Assembly (NCBI GenBank): GCA_022496805.1
Contig: CM040103.1
Span: 21,242,820-21,306,819 of the forward strand
Reading direction: 5' to 3'
DNA from: Pohlia nutans
Taxonomy: Eukaryota; Streptophyta; Bryopsida; Bryales; Mniaceae
DNA length: 64,000 bases
Shown here piece after piece: positions 11,945 to 23,490 of the stretch. Below the pieces are notes generated by a model, which saw only the letters and a list, made by a program, of their open reading frames with translations, ran no database searches and had not been told where the DNA came from. The stretch's first letter is position 1, and every line of letters begins with the position of its first letter. A program made the position numbers and the translations under genes.

Positions 11945-13393
11945 TCAGCAACTGTCGGGTTCAATGGAACTTAACAGGCCGTTCGTCCTCAGCTGAGTGC
12001 AATAATCCTCAGCGTCTTCTTGAGGGCACACTATCACAACCGCTAGCCCGTTAATGTGTGCCTCATTCATGACATTCACAGCGATGTCTACAGTCATCCC
12101 CGGGATGGCCTTCATCAGCACTTGGACCACGTACTCACGCTTGTTGAAGTTGTCGTTGTGGAGCATGACACGGTATGGCGGTGAGGTTTTCTTCTTCCTC
12201 CTGCAATGAAGAAAATCAACAATTAAGGTAAGAGAATCCATCTGCCTTTCAGTGGGTTGAAAAATCACCCATTTATAATGCAAGTGTCACCCAAACACAT
12301 GACGTTTAGAAAATGAGATCGACTTCTAGGTTCTATCAGAGTCAAAGATGCTTCCATGCAATACCCTTGGTTCAAGGTAGTCTAAGCTTGTGCTTGAGAC
12401 CCCTACTGCTTCAAACTTCAACAAGTTATATCATATTCAAATACCCTATGAATTCATTACTATCACTGTCTCCAATATCTCTGCAGAGAATGTTTACTAT
12501 TGTATACACATATGATTGGACACTTTCCACATGCCAAGTTCTGAGCTCAGATAAAGGGAAATATAAGAGTGTAATACATATTTGAAATTGTCTGAAAAAT
12601 GGGGACAAGATCCCCAAAGAAAATAATTCCATTTTAATAATGGAAACCACTCGAAGCTGTAGGAATGGATTCTCTACCTTTATCTCGGAGAAAAACAAAC
12701 CTAGGCAATATAACAGGATGCTACAAGGAAAAGCGTTTGCAGGTGTACAGTAGAGCATGATAAAACTTACTTCAGATCAAATTCGCTCTCGCGGCCTGGA
12801 GTGGGTTTATCAAGAGTTGGTCTGTCCAGTACACCACCTCCTTGGCCAGGAGCTGTGGCTGCACGAATAGTGTATCCTCCATGTACTCTCTTGTGCACTT
12901 TCTGCACCTTTTCCACACCTGCACAATCAACAAACAGTTCTGAAAATTTCTGCAATATTAATCCCCATCTCTCTTTTCTACCATATCACTCATTCTTCTA
13001 AAATCCTCATACAATCCAACATGTAAGGTAGAGGATACTAAAACCGATAACCATCTCCTATTACTCATCTATTCATACACTTGGTTGGAGTTTTTGGCAA
13101 GTGATGTAAGCATGACTTAGATAAATGTCTATGACCACTGATCTTTGGGATTGTCTACTGTATGGTCTACAACCTCCCAACGTGAAAGAAATCCATATAT
13201 AGTGATACAATGATCCCTCCCAATGAAAGCGTACCCCTCCATGTTGGTTAAATGCTAAAATTAATGCACATGGTATCCTCTACCTTAAGCCTATATCCAT
13301 TCATGATAATGCACAATCAGAAAGCATACCATTGATTCTAGTGTAAGCTGTTGTAGGAGGGACAGTGAGAAACAGGCGAAGGCCCCCCGCCAT
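11945..13393 (-). CDS. CLPS1: ATP-dependent Clp protease adaptor ClpS, plastid type
   Basis: Three coding exons, 13393-13330, 12918-12771 and 12200-11945, give 155 aa, close to plant CLPS1 length. Residues 1-~60 are a variable, basic, hydroxylated leader consistent with a plastid transit peptide. The ClpS core is in the last exon: YRVMLHNDNFNKREYVVQVL, IPGMTVDIAVNVMNEAH, INGLAVVIVC. The Asn-Asp pair of HNDNF and the His of EAH correspond to the N-degron binding pocket of bacterial ClpS. The protein hands N-degron substrates to the stromal Clp protease. The start is the first ATG of exon 1. GC-rich sequence at 13540-14190 probably contains leader or promoter. Intron 1 carries a TA-family MITE. 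Confidence 0.9.
13026..13285. mobile_element. TA-flanked MITE, AGGTAGAG family (ClpS intron 1)
   Basis: The element runs from AGGTAGAGGATAC to GTATCCTCTACCT and is flanked by TA on both sides. It is non-coding. Relatives are at 23101-23309, 24970-25188, 37479-37780, 40637-40850, 41049-41223 and 57231-57512. Confidence 0.65.
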
Positions 13394-14054
13394 CCCTGCA
13401 ACGAAGAACCATTTCAGGAAACATACTGTAATTTGAAAACAGAGTAAATATATGAAAAATCCGTTGACGAGTTGAAATAGCAAAAAAAATTAAGTTAAAC
13501 ACCAAGAATCCAAAACATCAAAAAAAATTCACGGCAACGAACAAACCTTAATGTCGACTTCGAAGGACCAACGCCTGAGATTCTTGAACTCCAAATGAGG
13601 AACGGCTATGGCCACGTAGTAGAGACCAAAGTTAGGTCGAATGCGCACAAATTCCTTAACCCTTACTCAATTGCGAAACCCTAGTAGAGAACATCGTTTC
13701 GAAAAACAATCCCGGAAAGAAAAAAAATTCGTAACCAGGATAATTAAAGAAATGAAAAGCAATCACACAGCAGCAATGCGTCATTCTTGCTCAAGAGAAT
13801 GTGCCATTGAAAGCTGAGACCCACCTGCAAAACCCTTGATCTCGGAGCGACCTCGGAGTACGGGGCAATTGTGCGAGACGAGCAAAATGCAAATCGGAGT
13901 GAAGAAGGTGAATGGGGCAAATGGCCAATCGAAAGGTGGGGCGCAGGGAAAAAGTAAAGGCGACGTCGACGAAGACGAAGCTTCGAATGGGTTGGTCCCT
14001 GGTGTGTGTGGTTCCAGTAGGAGCAGCTCTGCATGGATCTCTTTCGTTGACGAA

Positions 14055-14078
14055 CGGACGGACGGACGGACGGACGAA
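14055..14078. repeat. (GACG)n microsatellite upstream of ClpS
   Basis: About five GACG units lie inside a GC-rich block (13540-14190) that precedes the ClpS coding exons. ORFs in several frames of both strands overlap this block and none has domain support, so I treat it as leader or promoter. Confidence 0.55.
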
Positions 14079-14192
14079 ACCCACGATCGTCGACGGTCAC
14101 CGTCGTTCGTCGAATCCCCTGGTTTCTGATATTTCCTGCTGATCTTTGTGATTTGGAACCACGAGGAAATCCTTGAATATAGATTTCCCAAT

Positions 14193-14525
14193 AGAGTTAA
14201 CCGAAAAGTCAGCCCAAAGAGGAAAGTTTTAGCAAATTCCTCTTGAACTCCTCTTGAACTCCTCTTGAACTCATATTGAAATATAAATAGACAGAAAACT
14301 AGTTCAAGAGGAGTTGGGAGACAATCTAAAGCAAGCCACTGTCATTATTCTCCACACCTCGCAATGACTTCCACACCTCCTACCAAAGCTCCAAGCCCAT
14401 GGCCCACAAGGGGACAAGTTATGACACGACACTATTCAACCCAAACATAGCTCAAGGGAGCTCAAAAGAGCGCTTGAAAGAAGGTTGAAAAGGCATGTTT
14501 CATGGCCTTCTTTTCGGTTAACTCT
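14193..14525. mobile_element. MITE with AGAGTTAACCGAAAAG ends
   Basis: It has inverted termini AGAGTTAACCGAAAAG / CTTTTCGGTTAACTCT and a possible 3-bp AAT duplication on both sides. The interior has three tandem CTCTTGAACTC units. A reversed copy lies at 21987-22292, and a related end (AGAGTTATCCGAAAATAG) begins at about 14570. Confidence 0.65.
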
Positions 14526-15980
14526 AATATCATGGTTTTTTTTTTCATTTTCCCACTAACATAGCATAATAGAGTTATCCGAAAATAGAAGAGGAGTTTT
14601 CTAACTTCTATGGTGTGCTCACATGTCAATTATATCCATTGTTCATGAATAGTCCCTTGGTTCCTTCATAAATAGCCTTGTAGGCTTGGGAGAACTTGAG
14701 GGAACTTGAAGGAACTCTCCTCTAGTGTTGGGGAGGTCACGAGTTCCACGCCCTAAGGTAGCGCAGGGCCTTGCTTTAGATTATTCTCCAACTAGCCATT
14801 TTGGCAATAAAACAAAGTGACATGGCACAATAAATGCAGTTCAATATTATTGAGCACTATTGTTTAGAACTCCACAAAATGGGAGAAGAAGAAGGAAAAA
14901 AACCTTTTGAAAAACAAAGTGTCATGCTAGACAAAGTTTTGAAGCTTCTTGTGTAAGTTGTGTAGTAAAGGCCTCTTCACACTTCACCTTGTACTAGCGT
15001 TGCTAATTTACTAAAAGTTTTGTAAAGTATTTCATAGCAACTAATCTCAAAAAATATGAAGATTTCAGCTCGTCATCGTTGATATTAGATAATGTGGCTG
15101 AACTTTGGCCATTGCATTATGACAAGAAAATAAAGAGGGTGGTGGGCACCTGTCCACTCACATTTCTCAATCAAATTCTTTACAAGAAATTTAGAAGATA
15201 GTATATTCCCACTTCCCTTCTGGCAGGTTTTGAGGTTGAAAATTTTGCCTCAAAAACAATAAACATATGCTAGCTATTTTTCAAAAATAAATAAAATTCA
15301 AAGTTTAGAAATTATTTAGGAATGTGTCGATTAGCTTGTGGCAAAAATTTTATCTTCCAAAACTTGCCACAAAAAAAGTGGATACATGCCCATCCCCTCT
15401 TTCATAAAAAAATTAAAAAAAACAATGTAGGTAGACTGGTAGAAGGAAGGATCATCAAAAATATTTCTAAGGTTAGAAGCGAGATTGTCTCCAAAAGTAG
15501 TAAGTAAATTTGGCCCATTTTCAAAAAAAATACTTTTTGAAATTGACAATGTATAAATAAATTTTCATTCTTTACAGTTCTTTGGTAATTAAAAGGGGTT
15601 TATAGGAGTAGAAAGAGATGGTCTTATAATCATATTCATTCTCACTCACTCCCAAGTGATATGGAACTAGGACTTGCAAGCTAATGTGCATTTTTACTAC
15701 GCTATATTTTCAATAACTTCACTACAAAAGTGTGCATAGAAAATTATCTTCTCTTAAAAAGTATTCATCTAAAAAAAGTTAGGTCAAGTCATCTTCAACT
15801 TCCAAAAGGAATTGAAATTCTTATGCATGAGGTGTCAAAAAAATTAGGAAGATTATGAAGGACTTGTATGAGTTGATAAGAAAAAATGTGTTTTGATCAA
15901 AATTTTGGAGCTCATTCATTAGCTCCAAAATTCACGTGGATACGTGCGCTAACATGATAATTAAATGGAGCTATAAAATA
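14526..15980. other. Intergenic, AT-rich, nothing recognised
   Basis: Apart from a possible single MITE end near 14570 I see no gene, RNA gene or complete repeat here. Confidence 0.45.
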
Positions 15981-15999
15981 ATTGGAATATTTGAGGTAT

Positions 16000-17249
16000 A
16001 TTCCTGAATGATTTTCATCCAAGTCACTTTTGAAAGCCTATTAAACTCTCTACCGATTACAATAAATCACATGTGATGGGGAACTATTGATAATATTGGA
16101 GAGGCCTCCAACCACAAGTATGTCAAATTTGTTGGGTAGATTTTATGCTTGCAATGGTCTTCTCATGTACACCTAATGTACAGTGGGGTGACACCGAAAT
16201 TGGCCCCTTATGCAAATCCAGGGATAGTGCCCACACTGCTGCCAACTTTGACACCCTCCGGAGCGCTGGAATTTTTTTATTTATACATGAAATTTTAAAC
16301 ACAAAATAACTGTTATGTTGACAACATGTGTACCAAATTTCAAAGGTAGACAATTGATACAAAAAAAGATATTCAAGATTTACTAACAAGAGGTAGCTGT
16401 AAGAAATGTTTCACAGCTGCCAACTTTAACACCCTCCCAAGGATTGAACAATTTTTTTTTTCACATGGAATTTTTGGAGTAGAAATTTCTTTATGTTTTT
16501 TACACATGTAAAAAATTTCAAGTCCAAAAGACCCACAAAGAAAATGATATTCCAAATCTACCAACAGGTGTAGTTGTGACAAACAAAGTTGCTTCACAAC
16601 TATGTTGGTAGATATAGAATAACTATTTTTGTGTGTATCTTTTGGCCTTGAAAATTCTCATACATGTGATCAACATCATAAAGATCATGTGACAAAAATT
16701 TCATATTGAAATAACTGATTCTCAGCCCTAGGGAGGCTGTCAAAGTTGGAAGTTGTGAAGCAACTTTGTTTGTGACAACTACACCTGTTGGTAGATTTAG
16801 AATATCATTTTTTTGGTGGGTCTTTTGGACTTAATTTTTTTCACATGTGTAAACAACATAAAGATGTTCCTACTCCAAAAATTCCATGTGAAAAAAGAAT
16901 TCTTCAATCCTTGGGAGGGTGTCAAAGTTGGCAGCTGTGAAACATTTCTTATAGCTACCCCTTGTTAGTGAATCTTGAATATATATTTTTGTATCAATTG
17001 TCTACGTTTAAAATTTAGTACACTTGTTTTCAACATAACAATGATTTTGTGTTTAAAATTTCATGTACAAATAACAATTTTCCAGCTCTCGGGAGGGTGT
17101 CAAAGTTGGTAGCAGTGTGGGCACTATCCCTGGATTTGCACAAGGGGCCAATTTCGGTGTCACCCCACTGTACATCTAAGCCATGCTAATATCTACTTTT
17201 GACACTAGAATCTACTTATGTTCAAAGGGTTGGTACGTTTAGGGGTTAA
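16000..17249. mobile_element. TTAA MITE subfamily B split by a nested insertion
   Basis: The left part (about 16000-16180) carries the GATGATTTTCATCC and GGAGAGGCCTCCAA blocks of subfamily B. The right part (17173-17249) carries CTAGAATCTACTT and ends ACGTTTAGGGGTTAA. Removing 16181-17170 plus one TA restores the layout of the intact copies. The left terminus is eroded. Confidence 0.7.
16181..17170. mobile_element. 990-bp fold-back element with Tc1-like CAGT ends, TA duplication
   Basis: The two halves are inverted copies (about 16181-16605 against 16746-17170) around a ~140-bp centre. The ends are CAGTGGGGTGACACCGAAAT and its complement, flanked by TA at 16179-16180 and 17171-17172. Inside each arm a module of ~190 bp starting GCCAACTTTRACACCCTCC recurs, so the element is built from about five related modules. 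TA target plus CAGTG start is typical of Tc1/mariner ends. It has no transposase. A read-through transcript would form a long double-stranded RNA. Confidence 0.8.
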
Positions 17250-18611
17250 AGACCAATCTACATTGACATAGCCCTATATTGTTGGACCAATGTTCCCCAT
17301 GATTTAGCTATGCTTTTACTAATTAGCTTATTTTGAATTAATTTATTCATAATCTAATTCAATTCATGCTGACAAAATTTGAATTAAAATCTATAACTTC
17401 CACATCCTAAATTCAAAAGCCACAAAATGACTATGGTGCACATTTCTTTTTGGTACTACCAAGAATATGCCCAGTAGTCCCACGGTCCAAGAGGTCTTAA
17501 ACCCTAAAGGACCAGGGAGGGGGGTTGTTGAACTTAGTTCTTAATTTCTTCACTAGCTCTTGTAACAAGCTCAATTCTTCGATGATGTGGGGTAGCTTTG
17601 ATAATCGGCACTGTTGAAATTGAAAAAACTTATACAGCTTTTGTATAAAAAAAGGATCAACCAAATTGCACAATTTTTGGAAAAATGCCACGGTTAAAAT
17701 ACCCATTTCGTTAAAAGTGCACAACAGCATGTGCACTTTAAATTTTGGTCAAAATTTGTTTTTGATTGATTGAAACACCTAAAAATACAAGTAAAAATGA
17801 TTCATAATTTTTTTTTTATGTTCTTATTTACATTGAAGTGATGCTGCCATTTCCAATACAACAAGTATGACAAATACTTATTCCAAATTAGAATATTGGA
17901 AGAATCAATTAATAAAATCAAATAAAAAGGTTAGGCATAAGCCTAACCTTTTTCACTTGCAATTGTCAATTAAGTTTTTTGACACAGATAGGAATACAAA
18001 TGAACCTCCTCTAACTTGCAACTTTACAAAATAATTACAATAAAATGGTTAGGCATATGCCGAAGTGCCAATCCATCACGTGTATCTAGAACTTCTAGTT
18101 TGAAAATCAAACATGTACATTTAAAAAAATTGATAAATAAAATTGAATTTAGAAATCATTGGTACTAAAATCCATACATCAGTAATCTAGATCTGCACTT
18201 TGGAAATTGAATTCCATCTTCATTGCATTCAAGTCTAAAATCTCCTATTCATGAGATTTTATATAATTGTCTTTTGTATTCTAATATAATATAAAAATTA
18301 ATGAATATAATATCATAGTTCCTAAATAGTAGAATTAAAAAAGTTTGACATCCATGATGTTATTCAAGACTTCTATAATCCAATGCTTCACAACATACAT
18401 GCAATCTAGTCCTTTATTTTCATAAAACATTCCTTTTTTTACAACCTTTATACAAAAAAAATTAATACTCAAAAATTCATTTATATTCAAGACACACAAT
18501 ACCAACATATATATAAAGACAATAACTTCGTAGTAAAAATACTATAATGTCTATAATTTTAGTATCTAAAAACATTTCACTACTACATAAAATCTATCAC
18601 CAAGTAGTCTC
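17250..18611. other. Intergenic, AT-rich; one TTAA-family relic
   Basis: A copy starting TTAAACCCTAAAGGACC near 17497 shares the block GATGTGGGGTAG...GAAATTG with sequence near 37970-38010 and so belongs to the TTAA group. The rest is AT-rich without coding signal. Confidence 0.4.
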
Positions 18612-19103
18612 TTAAGTTTGAGATTCAGTATTTCCCAAACCTAAGCTAAATGCATCTTTTCCAAATGAAACAAGAGATGATCTATTGATAAACTCTTCAG
18701 CAGCATTTAACCCAGCTACAACTTCAACGTGAGCCTGGTCATCGAGATCTGTTGCATTTGAAGTTGTTGAAGGACCACCAAACATTTCGCCTGGTCCAAT
18801 CGATTTAACATATTTGTACGTTTTCCTCCCTTCTACATCAATATTTGGGACTTCTTCACGTGTATTCCAACCTTCTCCATCAAACCATAGATCAAACTCT
18901 GGAAAATACTTATATCCATCTAAATTGAAACCATCACGTTCTGGGTTTGGTGTTGATGCAATTATCTCTTCTTCTTGTGATAAGTTCTCTTCGCCGTCAA
19001 AATCTTGAAGCAAACTCTTCCTAGCAACTTGATTTGTGACAACATTCTTCTCTTTTCCTTGAATACTATTAGAAAAATAGAAGTACGTTGAGCTTCCATC
19101 CAT
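18612..19103 (-). CDS. Orphan ORF, 163 aa, acidic, unidentified
   Basis: This is an uninterrupted ATG-to-TGA frame in otherwise AT-rich, stop-dense DNA. The product is acidic, with a Glu/Asp-rich N-terminal third, an aromatic centre (GYKYFPEFDLWFDGEGW) and a Ser-rich tail. I do not recognise a domain. The ATG lies right at the left boundary of the segmental duplication, so the upstream part may have been cut off or replaced. It may be the last exon of a transposon-derived gene, or chance. Confidence 0.35.
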   Translation of the reverse strand: MDGSSTYFYFSNSIQGKEKNVVTNQVARKSLLQDFDGEENLSQEEEIIASTPNPERDGFNLDGYKYFPEFDLWFDGEGWNTREEVPNIDVEGRKTYKYVKSIGPGEMFGGPSTTSNATDLDDQAHVEVVAGLNAAEEFINRSSLVSFGKDAFSLGLGNTESQT

Positions 19104-19964
19104 CTTCAGCTAAGGATGACTTTTATTCTCCAAAAGATTATGGTTCCCTGTAATGATTATGGTTAGTGATGTTGATTCCCAAGGCTGAAGAGTGACGCTG
19201 CTAAACAATGTTCTGTCATGAGACATAACATTCAATAACCTTCATGCTCATTCCCTTTCCTTCATGCATCTTGGGACTTCACCTATCCTGTTAGCTACTG
19301 ATTTGGTCTTGTTGAGTGTGAAATATGCTGCACCATCTACCATGCAAGCTAGGCAGAGCCACTACACGCTACTGAATGTTATGGAGCCAATTCATACGAT
19401 CACAACTTATGGTAGCCAGTTTATCCACTGCTGCATATCATTCTGACCCCAAAAATGAAAGCATCCGAACTTGCGCACTATGAATCCAACATTCTTCGTG
19501 CCCATACTGCATTCAAAACAATTTCAATGCATTTTGACTGAACAGCTTTCCTGCTTGCTGGAAGTGAAAAGTCTTGAACTCAAATTTATTACAAGTGGGA
19601 TGGATATCAAGTATCACAAAAATTGAACTCAGAAACTACAATCTGTTCCTATATGGCGAAGAGTGTAGCCTAGAGACACTGCACTGACACTGCACTGTTC
19701 GCGCTAATCAGGATACTATATAAGCATTCCAAACAAAGGATTGAAGTAGAAATGCCCATCTTGTACCGGCTTATGATTTCCCTAGCTGTGCCACGCTCTG
19801 CCGGAATACTTGAACTTGCAACATTGAGTGCTCACACTTTGCTCTTTCCATGTAAAACTACTGCTTCTACAGCAAGCACTAACTCACGAGCACTAGTAAA
19901 CTTGCCTATCGAAACCAGGCATTCAGATTGTAGAATCATTCAGTAAATAACCCAAGGCCAATCT

Positions 19965-21350
19965 TCACGAAAAAAGGCTGAAATGAACGTCAACGCGGAA
20001 GTGATTAGAATATGGTACAAGAAGAAAATCATAGTCCCAATAGCTCTCTAACCCTATGCGTCGCTGACCAATGGCCCTCACCTTGGTCATGGAGTGAGAT
20101 GGAGGTGATTTGGAACAGATAGCAACTTTGAGATTGTAAAAACAGTCGGATTCTCCCGGCAAGGAAGTGCAGAAGAATACATCTGCATGGGGAACCTCAC
20201 TCTTCATGCGATGGAGGATGAAGAGCTCTGAATCATCACCTTCCACCATCACGACTTGACGCAGAGACGAGAGCAGAGGTTGCATTGTGAAACCCTCTCC
20301 ACTGATTCTATTTAGCTTAACTTTTCGCACTCCATGTTCATCGGCCAAATGCACGGGTAAGGCGACCCTGGAGCCTTTGTAATCGCACTCTGGTACTGGA
20401 CAATAGGGCTCATACTGACACTCATATTCGTGCTGTTCAATGAAGTCATCGGGCCTCAGCACCTGCTTGCAACCGTATGGAGCGTACTTGCAGCTCACCA
20501 CCAAAGACTCCAAGTCGTTTTCTATGGCGATGCAGCGAATGTCATCAAATGGGAGTTTGCATGTTGGACATTTCTTATTACCCAACTTCCGGCAACAAGC
20601 CGCGCAAGCCGTGTGGCCGTTTGCGCACTGAAGTACAAGGCAGCCAATTTTCACCGGTCGTTAGGGTTCCAGAATCACAACAGCTAGAAAGAGCCACATC
20701 TTCAACGACACTAATTGAATCTGGGCGACCTCTTCATCAAGCTATGCACTCCACACAGACAGCAATTGAAATGCGCGTTCACGTCTTCGGAAGAAAACTA
20801 AAAGCAAAGGTGGTTTAATTCCTACAACGCCCAATGTGGCCATGTGCATCACTGAACTTTGCAACGGTGGCATAGTTTTCTGATTGTGATACATCATTTT
20901 AAAGGTCTTGTTCTATACTACGAGATCAATCGTGTTAAGCTGAGGTCATTTTCACATGAGCAGATGCTTTGCAACAGGGGTCCAATTTTCCGAAAATACA
21001 CGTGGGTTAACAAAGCGGCGAACAACAGCACCAAGACGCCTAGTACCGTATCAGTCACGTAACTAACTGCAACAACAAATCGGTTGCAGAAACGAAAAGC
21101 AACCTGGAGCTTACTTTAAATTACTGTGGGTGGGTACCTGGTAAACGGGCGGCGACAAGATCCCCAAGCAGATTGGGCAACCAAGGGCGTCAACATCCAG
21201 ACCATATTTCGAATTCCGCTCCGAAACTCTCTCTGTATCTGTATGGTCTGTATCTGTATCTGTATCTGTATCTGTATCTTCCCGCTTCCTCTTCGACACT
21301 GCTGGTTGTCCCTTGTCAACCGGGCCCGCAGTTTGAGTTGCATCAGCCAT
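19965..21350 (-). CDS. SINA-like E3 ubiquitin ligase (intact RING)
   Basis: Two exons, 21350-21138 and 20627-19965, give 291 aa. Exon 1 encodes a charged N-terminus with a (DT)n run and the first half of the RING finger (CPICLGILSPPVYQ; C58, C61). Exon 2 resumes with CANGHTACAACC (C72, H76, C79, C82) and KKCPTC, then the SIAH-type zinc finger (CKYAPYGCKQ, CPVPECDYKGS, HLADEHG) and a SINA/TRAF-like substrate-binding domain to VDVHFSLFS. The intron splits the RING at Gln71/Cys72, and the splice sites CAG|gtaccc and cttcag fit. RING-SINA proteins dimerise and transfer ubiquitin to bound substrates; the substrate here is unknown. Exact paralogue in reverse at 25443-26797. Confidence 0.88.
21236..21283. 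repeat. (GATACA)n coding microsatellite in SINA exon 1
   Basis: On the minus strand, in-frame GATACA units encode alternating Asp-Thr just after KRKRE. The hexamer keeps frame whatever the copy number. The inverted paralogue has only a short SSTERV stretch here. Confidence 0.8.
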
Positions 21351-21471
21351 GGCTCGCTCTGCAGCGACCTCAGATTACTACCCCTAAACTCCAAACTCAC
21401 AAGCTCGTTGTGTGGAGATGAGTTGCGATGCTCCCCGATCGCGACTGTGCACCGTGGGAGGCAATTCACAC

Positions 21472-21715
21472 TGTTGAGACAGAACAAACAAATAAAACAA
21501 ATATATATATAATAGACATAGAGCTCTCTAGAAGAAGAAGATTAAGAATAAGCGTCCCAACCCAAGGAAGGGTTGGCTTTATATACTCATAAGTTAAAAT
21601 TATAACTAAGAGTTAATAAAGTGAAAGTCATTCTTTTACCTTGATAGAAATAGAAACTACAACTCGTTTCTTATAGTTAACTACAAGTTAACTATTTGTG
21701 ACTTCTATTTTAACA
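21472..21715. mobile_element. Solo LTR, upstream of the left SINA gene
   Basis: 244 bp from TGTTGAGACAG to CTATTTTAACA (TG...CA ends, TATA-like TTTATATACTC). The paralogous site at 25320-25335 reads straight from CAATTCACA into CGATCACAATT on the complementary strand, so it is an empty site. A clean 5-bp duplication is not visible. A partner copy in reverse orientation is at 24787-25215. Confidence 0.65.
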
Positions 21716-21986
21716 CGATCACAATTCATTTGTATATGGCCTTCGTGTAATGCTAAACGGCTCTCATAAAGAGGATCATGGCGGCGCCGCCGCCGCCTTG
21801 TCAAGGCTCTTCATTCAATCACTACACCGATTCTCTTCATTACTAGTTTGCGTCACACTAGTTAAGACAACTCACACTAATTCTAGAATTAGAATGAGGT
21901 ACCGTACGTAAAAGCCAGGGTCCGCAGAAAATAATTGCCCAAAAAATGTCGAAAATACAAATATATTTATTAAGTATTTTGTCAAT

Positions 21987-22292
21987 AGAGTTAACCGAAA
22001 AGAAGGCCATGGAACCTTCCTTTTCAACCTCCCTCTAACCTTCCTTTTGAGTTACTGTATGTTTGGGTTGAATAGTGTCCTGTCATAACTTGACCCCTTC
22101 TGGGCCATGGGCTTGTAGCTTTGGTAAGAGGTGTGGAAGTCATTGCAAGTTGTGAAGAATAATGACAATGGCTTGCTTTAGATTGTCTCTCAACTCATCA
22201 TGAATTAGTTTTTGGTCTATTTATATTTCAATATGAGTTCAAGAGGAGTTTGCTAAAACTTTCCTCTTTGATCTCACTTTTCGGTTAACTTT
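21987..22292. mobile_element. MITE with AGAGTTAACCGAAAAG ends, reversed copy
   Basis: It begins AGAGTTAACCGAAAAGAAGG and ends CACTTTTCGGTTAACTTT. The interior matches 14193-14525 in the opposite orientation (CAATATGAGTTCAAGAGGAG near the right end). Confidence 0.65.
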
Positions 22293-22653
22293 ATTATGCT
22301 TCCCATTATCTCTTTTGAACCAAATTTCATCAAAGATGCAAAAGTAACATTTTATAACACATCAAGGTTTTGTCCTTAGCCGCGATCAAAAAATGGCTTT
22401 TGACTGAAGTTGATTGTTCAATTCCAATTGTTGCTGCGTGGATGATTTCCATCCAATTCTTTATGTGAAGGGCTTTGCTTGGTGATGCCACCCCTTCAAA
22501 TTAAATTAAAATCATTCAAGCTATTTTAGATTTTACATGGGGTTCCAATTACAAAAAGTGTCGTAAAAACGGTTCACCGTGTAGTGTATTTTGATTTTTT
22601 TTGCTTGTTCTACTAAACTTGGGCCATGAAAATGAGTTCCATTGCATCTGAGC

Positions 22654-23101
22654 TTAACCCTTAAACGTCAAGAGGGCCTAGGCGGGGCAGCCCAAAGACA
22701 TTTAAATTTTTGGAGGCAAAAAATAATAATAATAAATAAATAAATATATATATATATATATGTATTAGTTTATTTTATTTATTTTTGGTTATTTTGGAAA
22801 AAATGGCTCTGCTGGCCAGCATTATTGCAGCACTTTAGCACTATGGCACTTTTTCAGAAAACGACCTCAACTGCCCCAACCTCAAAACTTGTTCAATTTG
22901 ATAACTTTGATTGCTTACCAACGATTCCACAATCTTTCAAATGAGGCGCAAATTTGGAATCTAGATCACTTTTTCAGTAGCTTTCCAACGCACCAATCCT
23001 CCGAACAATCCTCGCTTGATTTGGTTGAGAAAATCCACTTTTTTCTTCATTATTCTCTCATATATAAGCCCATGGGGCTTACCTTGACATTTAAGGGGTA
23101 A
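22654..23101. mobile_element. TTAA MITE, subfamily C
   Basis: It starts TTAACCCTTAAACGTCAAG and ends CTTGACATTTAAGGGGTAA. The interior (GGCGGGGCAGCCCA, GATAACTTTGATTGCTTACC) matches 60978-61345. The last TTAA is mutated to GTAA where the next MITE begins. Confidence 0.7.
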
Positions 23102-23309
23102 TGTAGAGGGCTCCTAAACCAGCAGGATTCTAATTCCAAGAGAATGTAGATCATGCATTTATTTTAGGACACAAATCTAGGCACATCACATAACTCTTTT
23201 TGAATATTGATCTGCTATCTATGGTCTACCTAGATTTAGGCTCTAGGATGATTATTGTGCCTAAATTCTCATGGAATTAGAACCCTTTTGGTTTTGGAGC
23301 CCTCTACCT
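23101..23309. mobile_element. TA-flanked MITE, AGGTAGAG family
   Basis: The ends are ATGTAGAGGGCTCC and GGAGCCCTCTACCT, flanked by TA. The interior is a hairpin (GGATTCTAATTCC / GGAATTAGAACCC). It directly abuts the TTAA element on its left. Confidence 0.7.
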
Positions 23310-23490
23310 TACTGCACATCCCGTGTGCGTGTAAACAAATTAGAGACTGCTGCTTTTAGTCTTCGATATTATTTGTTGTTGCATACATTATTTGATAAAT
23401 TTTATTTGAGACTGGATGAAATCGTCAAGTGTCTGGATAGTGCGGTATATGAAGGTTGCTCACTAACTCAGCCCGTTGTGCGCATTCCTA

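Larger units (their letters stand above)
19099..22653. repeat. Segmental duplication, left copy (SINA module in minus orientation)
   Basis: The left flank (19099-~19260) matches 24287-~24400 plus 24765-25275 in direct orientation, and the right flank (22298-22653) matches 27716-28072 in direct orientation. The SINA module between (about 19255-21755) matches 25280-27628 in inverted orientation. So the flanks are direct repeats while the core is flipped. Confidence 0.75.

Noticed and set aside
13744..14191. Overlapping ORFs on both strands in the GC-rich block before ClpS
   Set aside because: Several frames are open at once because of a GACG microsatellite and GC content, and none has domain support. 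The block is more likely leader or promoter.
19367..19387. CTACTGAATGTTATG as an end of the ATAACATTCAGTAGCC MITE
   Set aside because: Both SINA copies carry it inside unique duplicated sequence with no matching interior or second end, so it is a relic or chance.
21116..21512. ORFs around the left SINA exon 1 in alternative frames
   Set aside because: They are shadows created by the hexamer repeat. The spliced frame joins a canonical RING.
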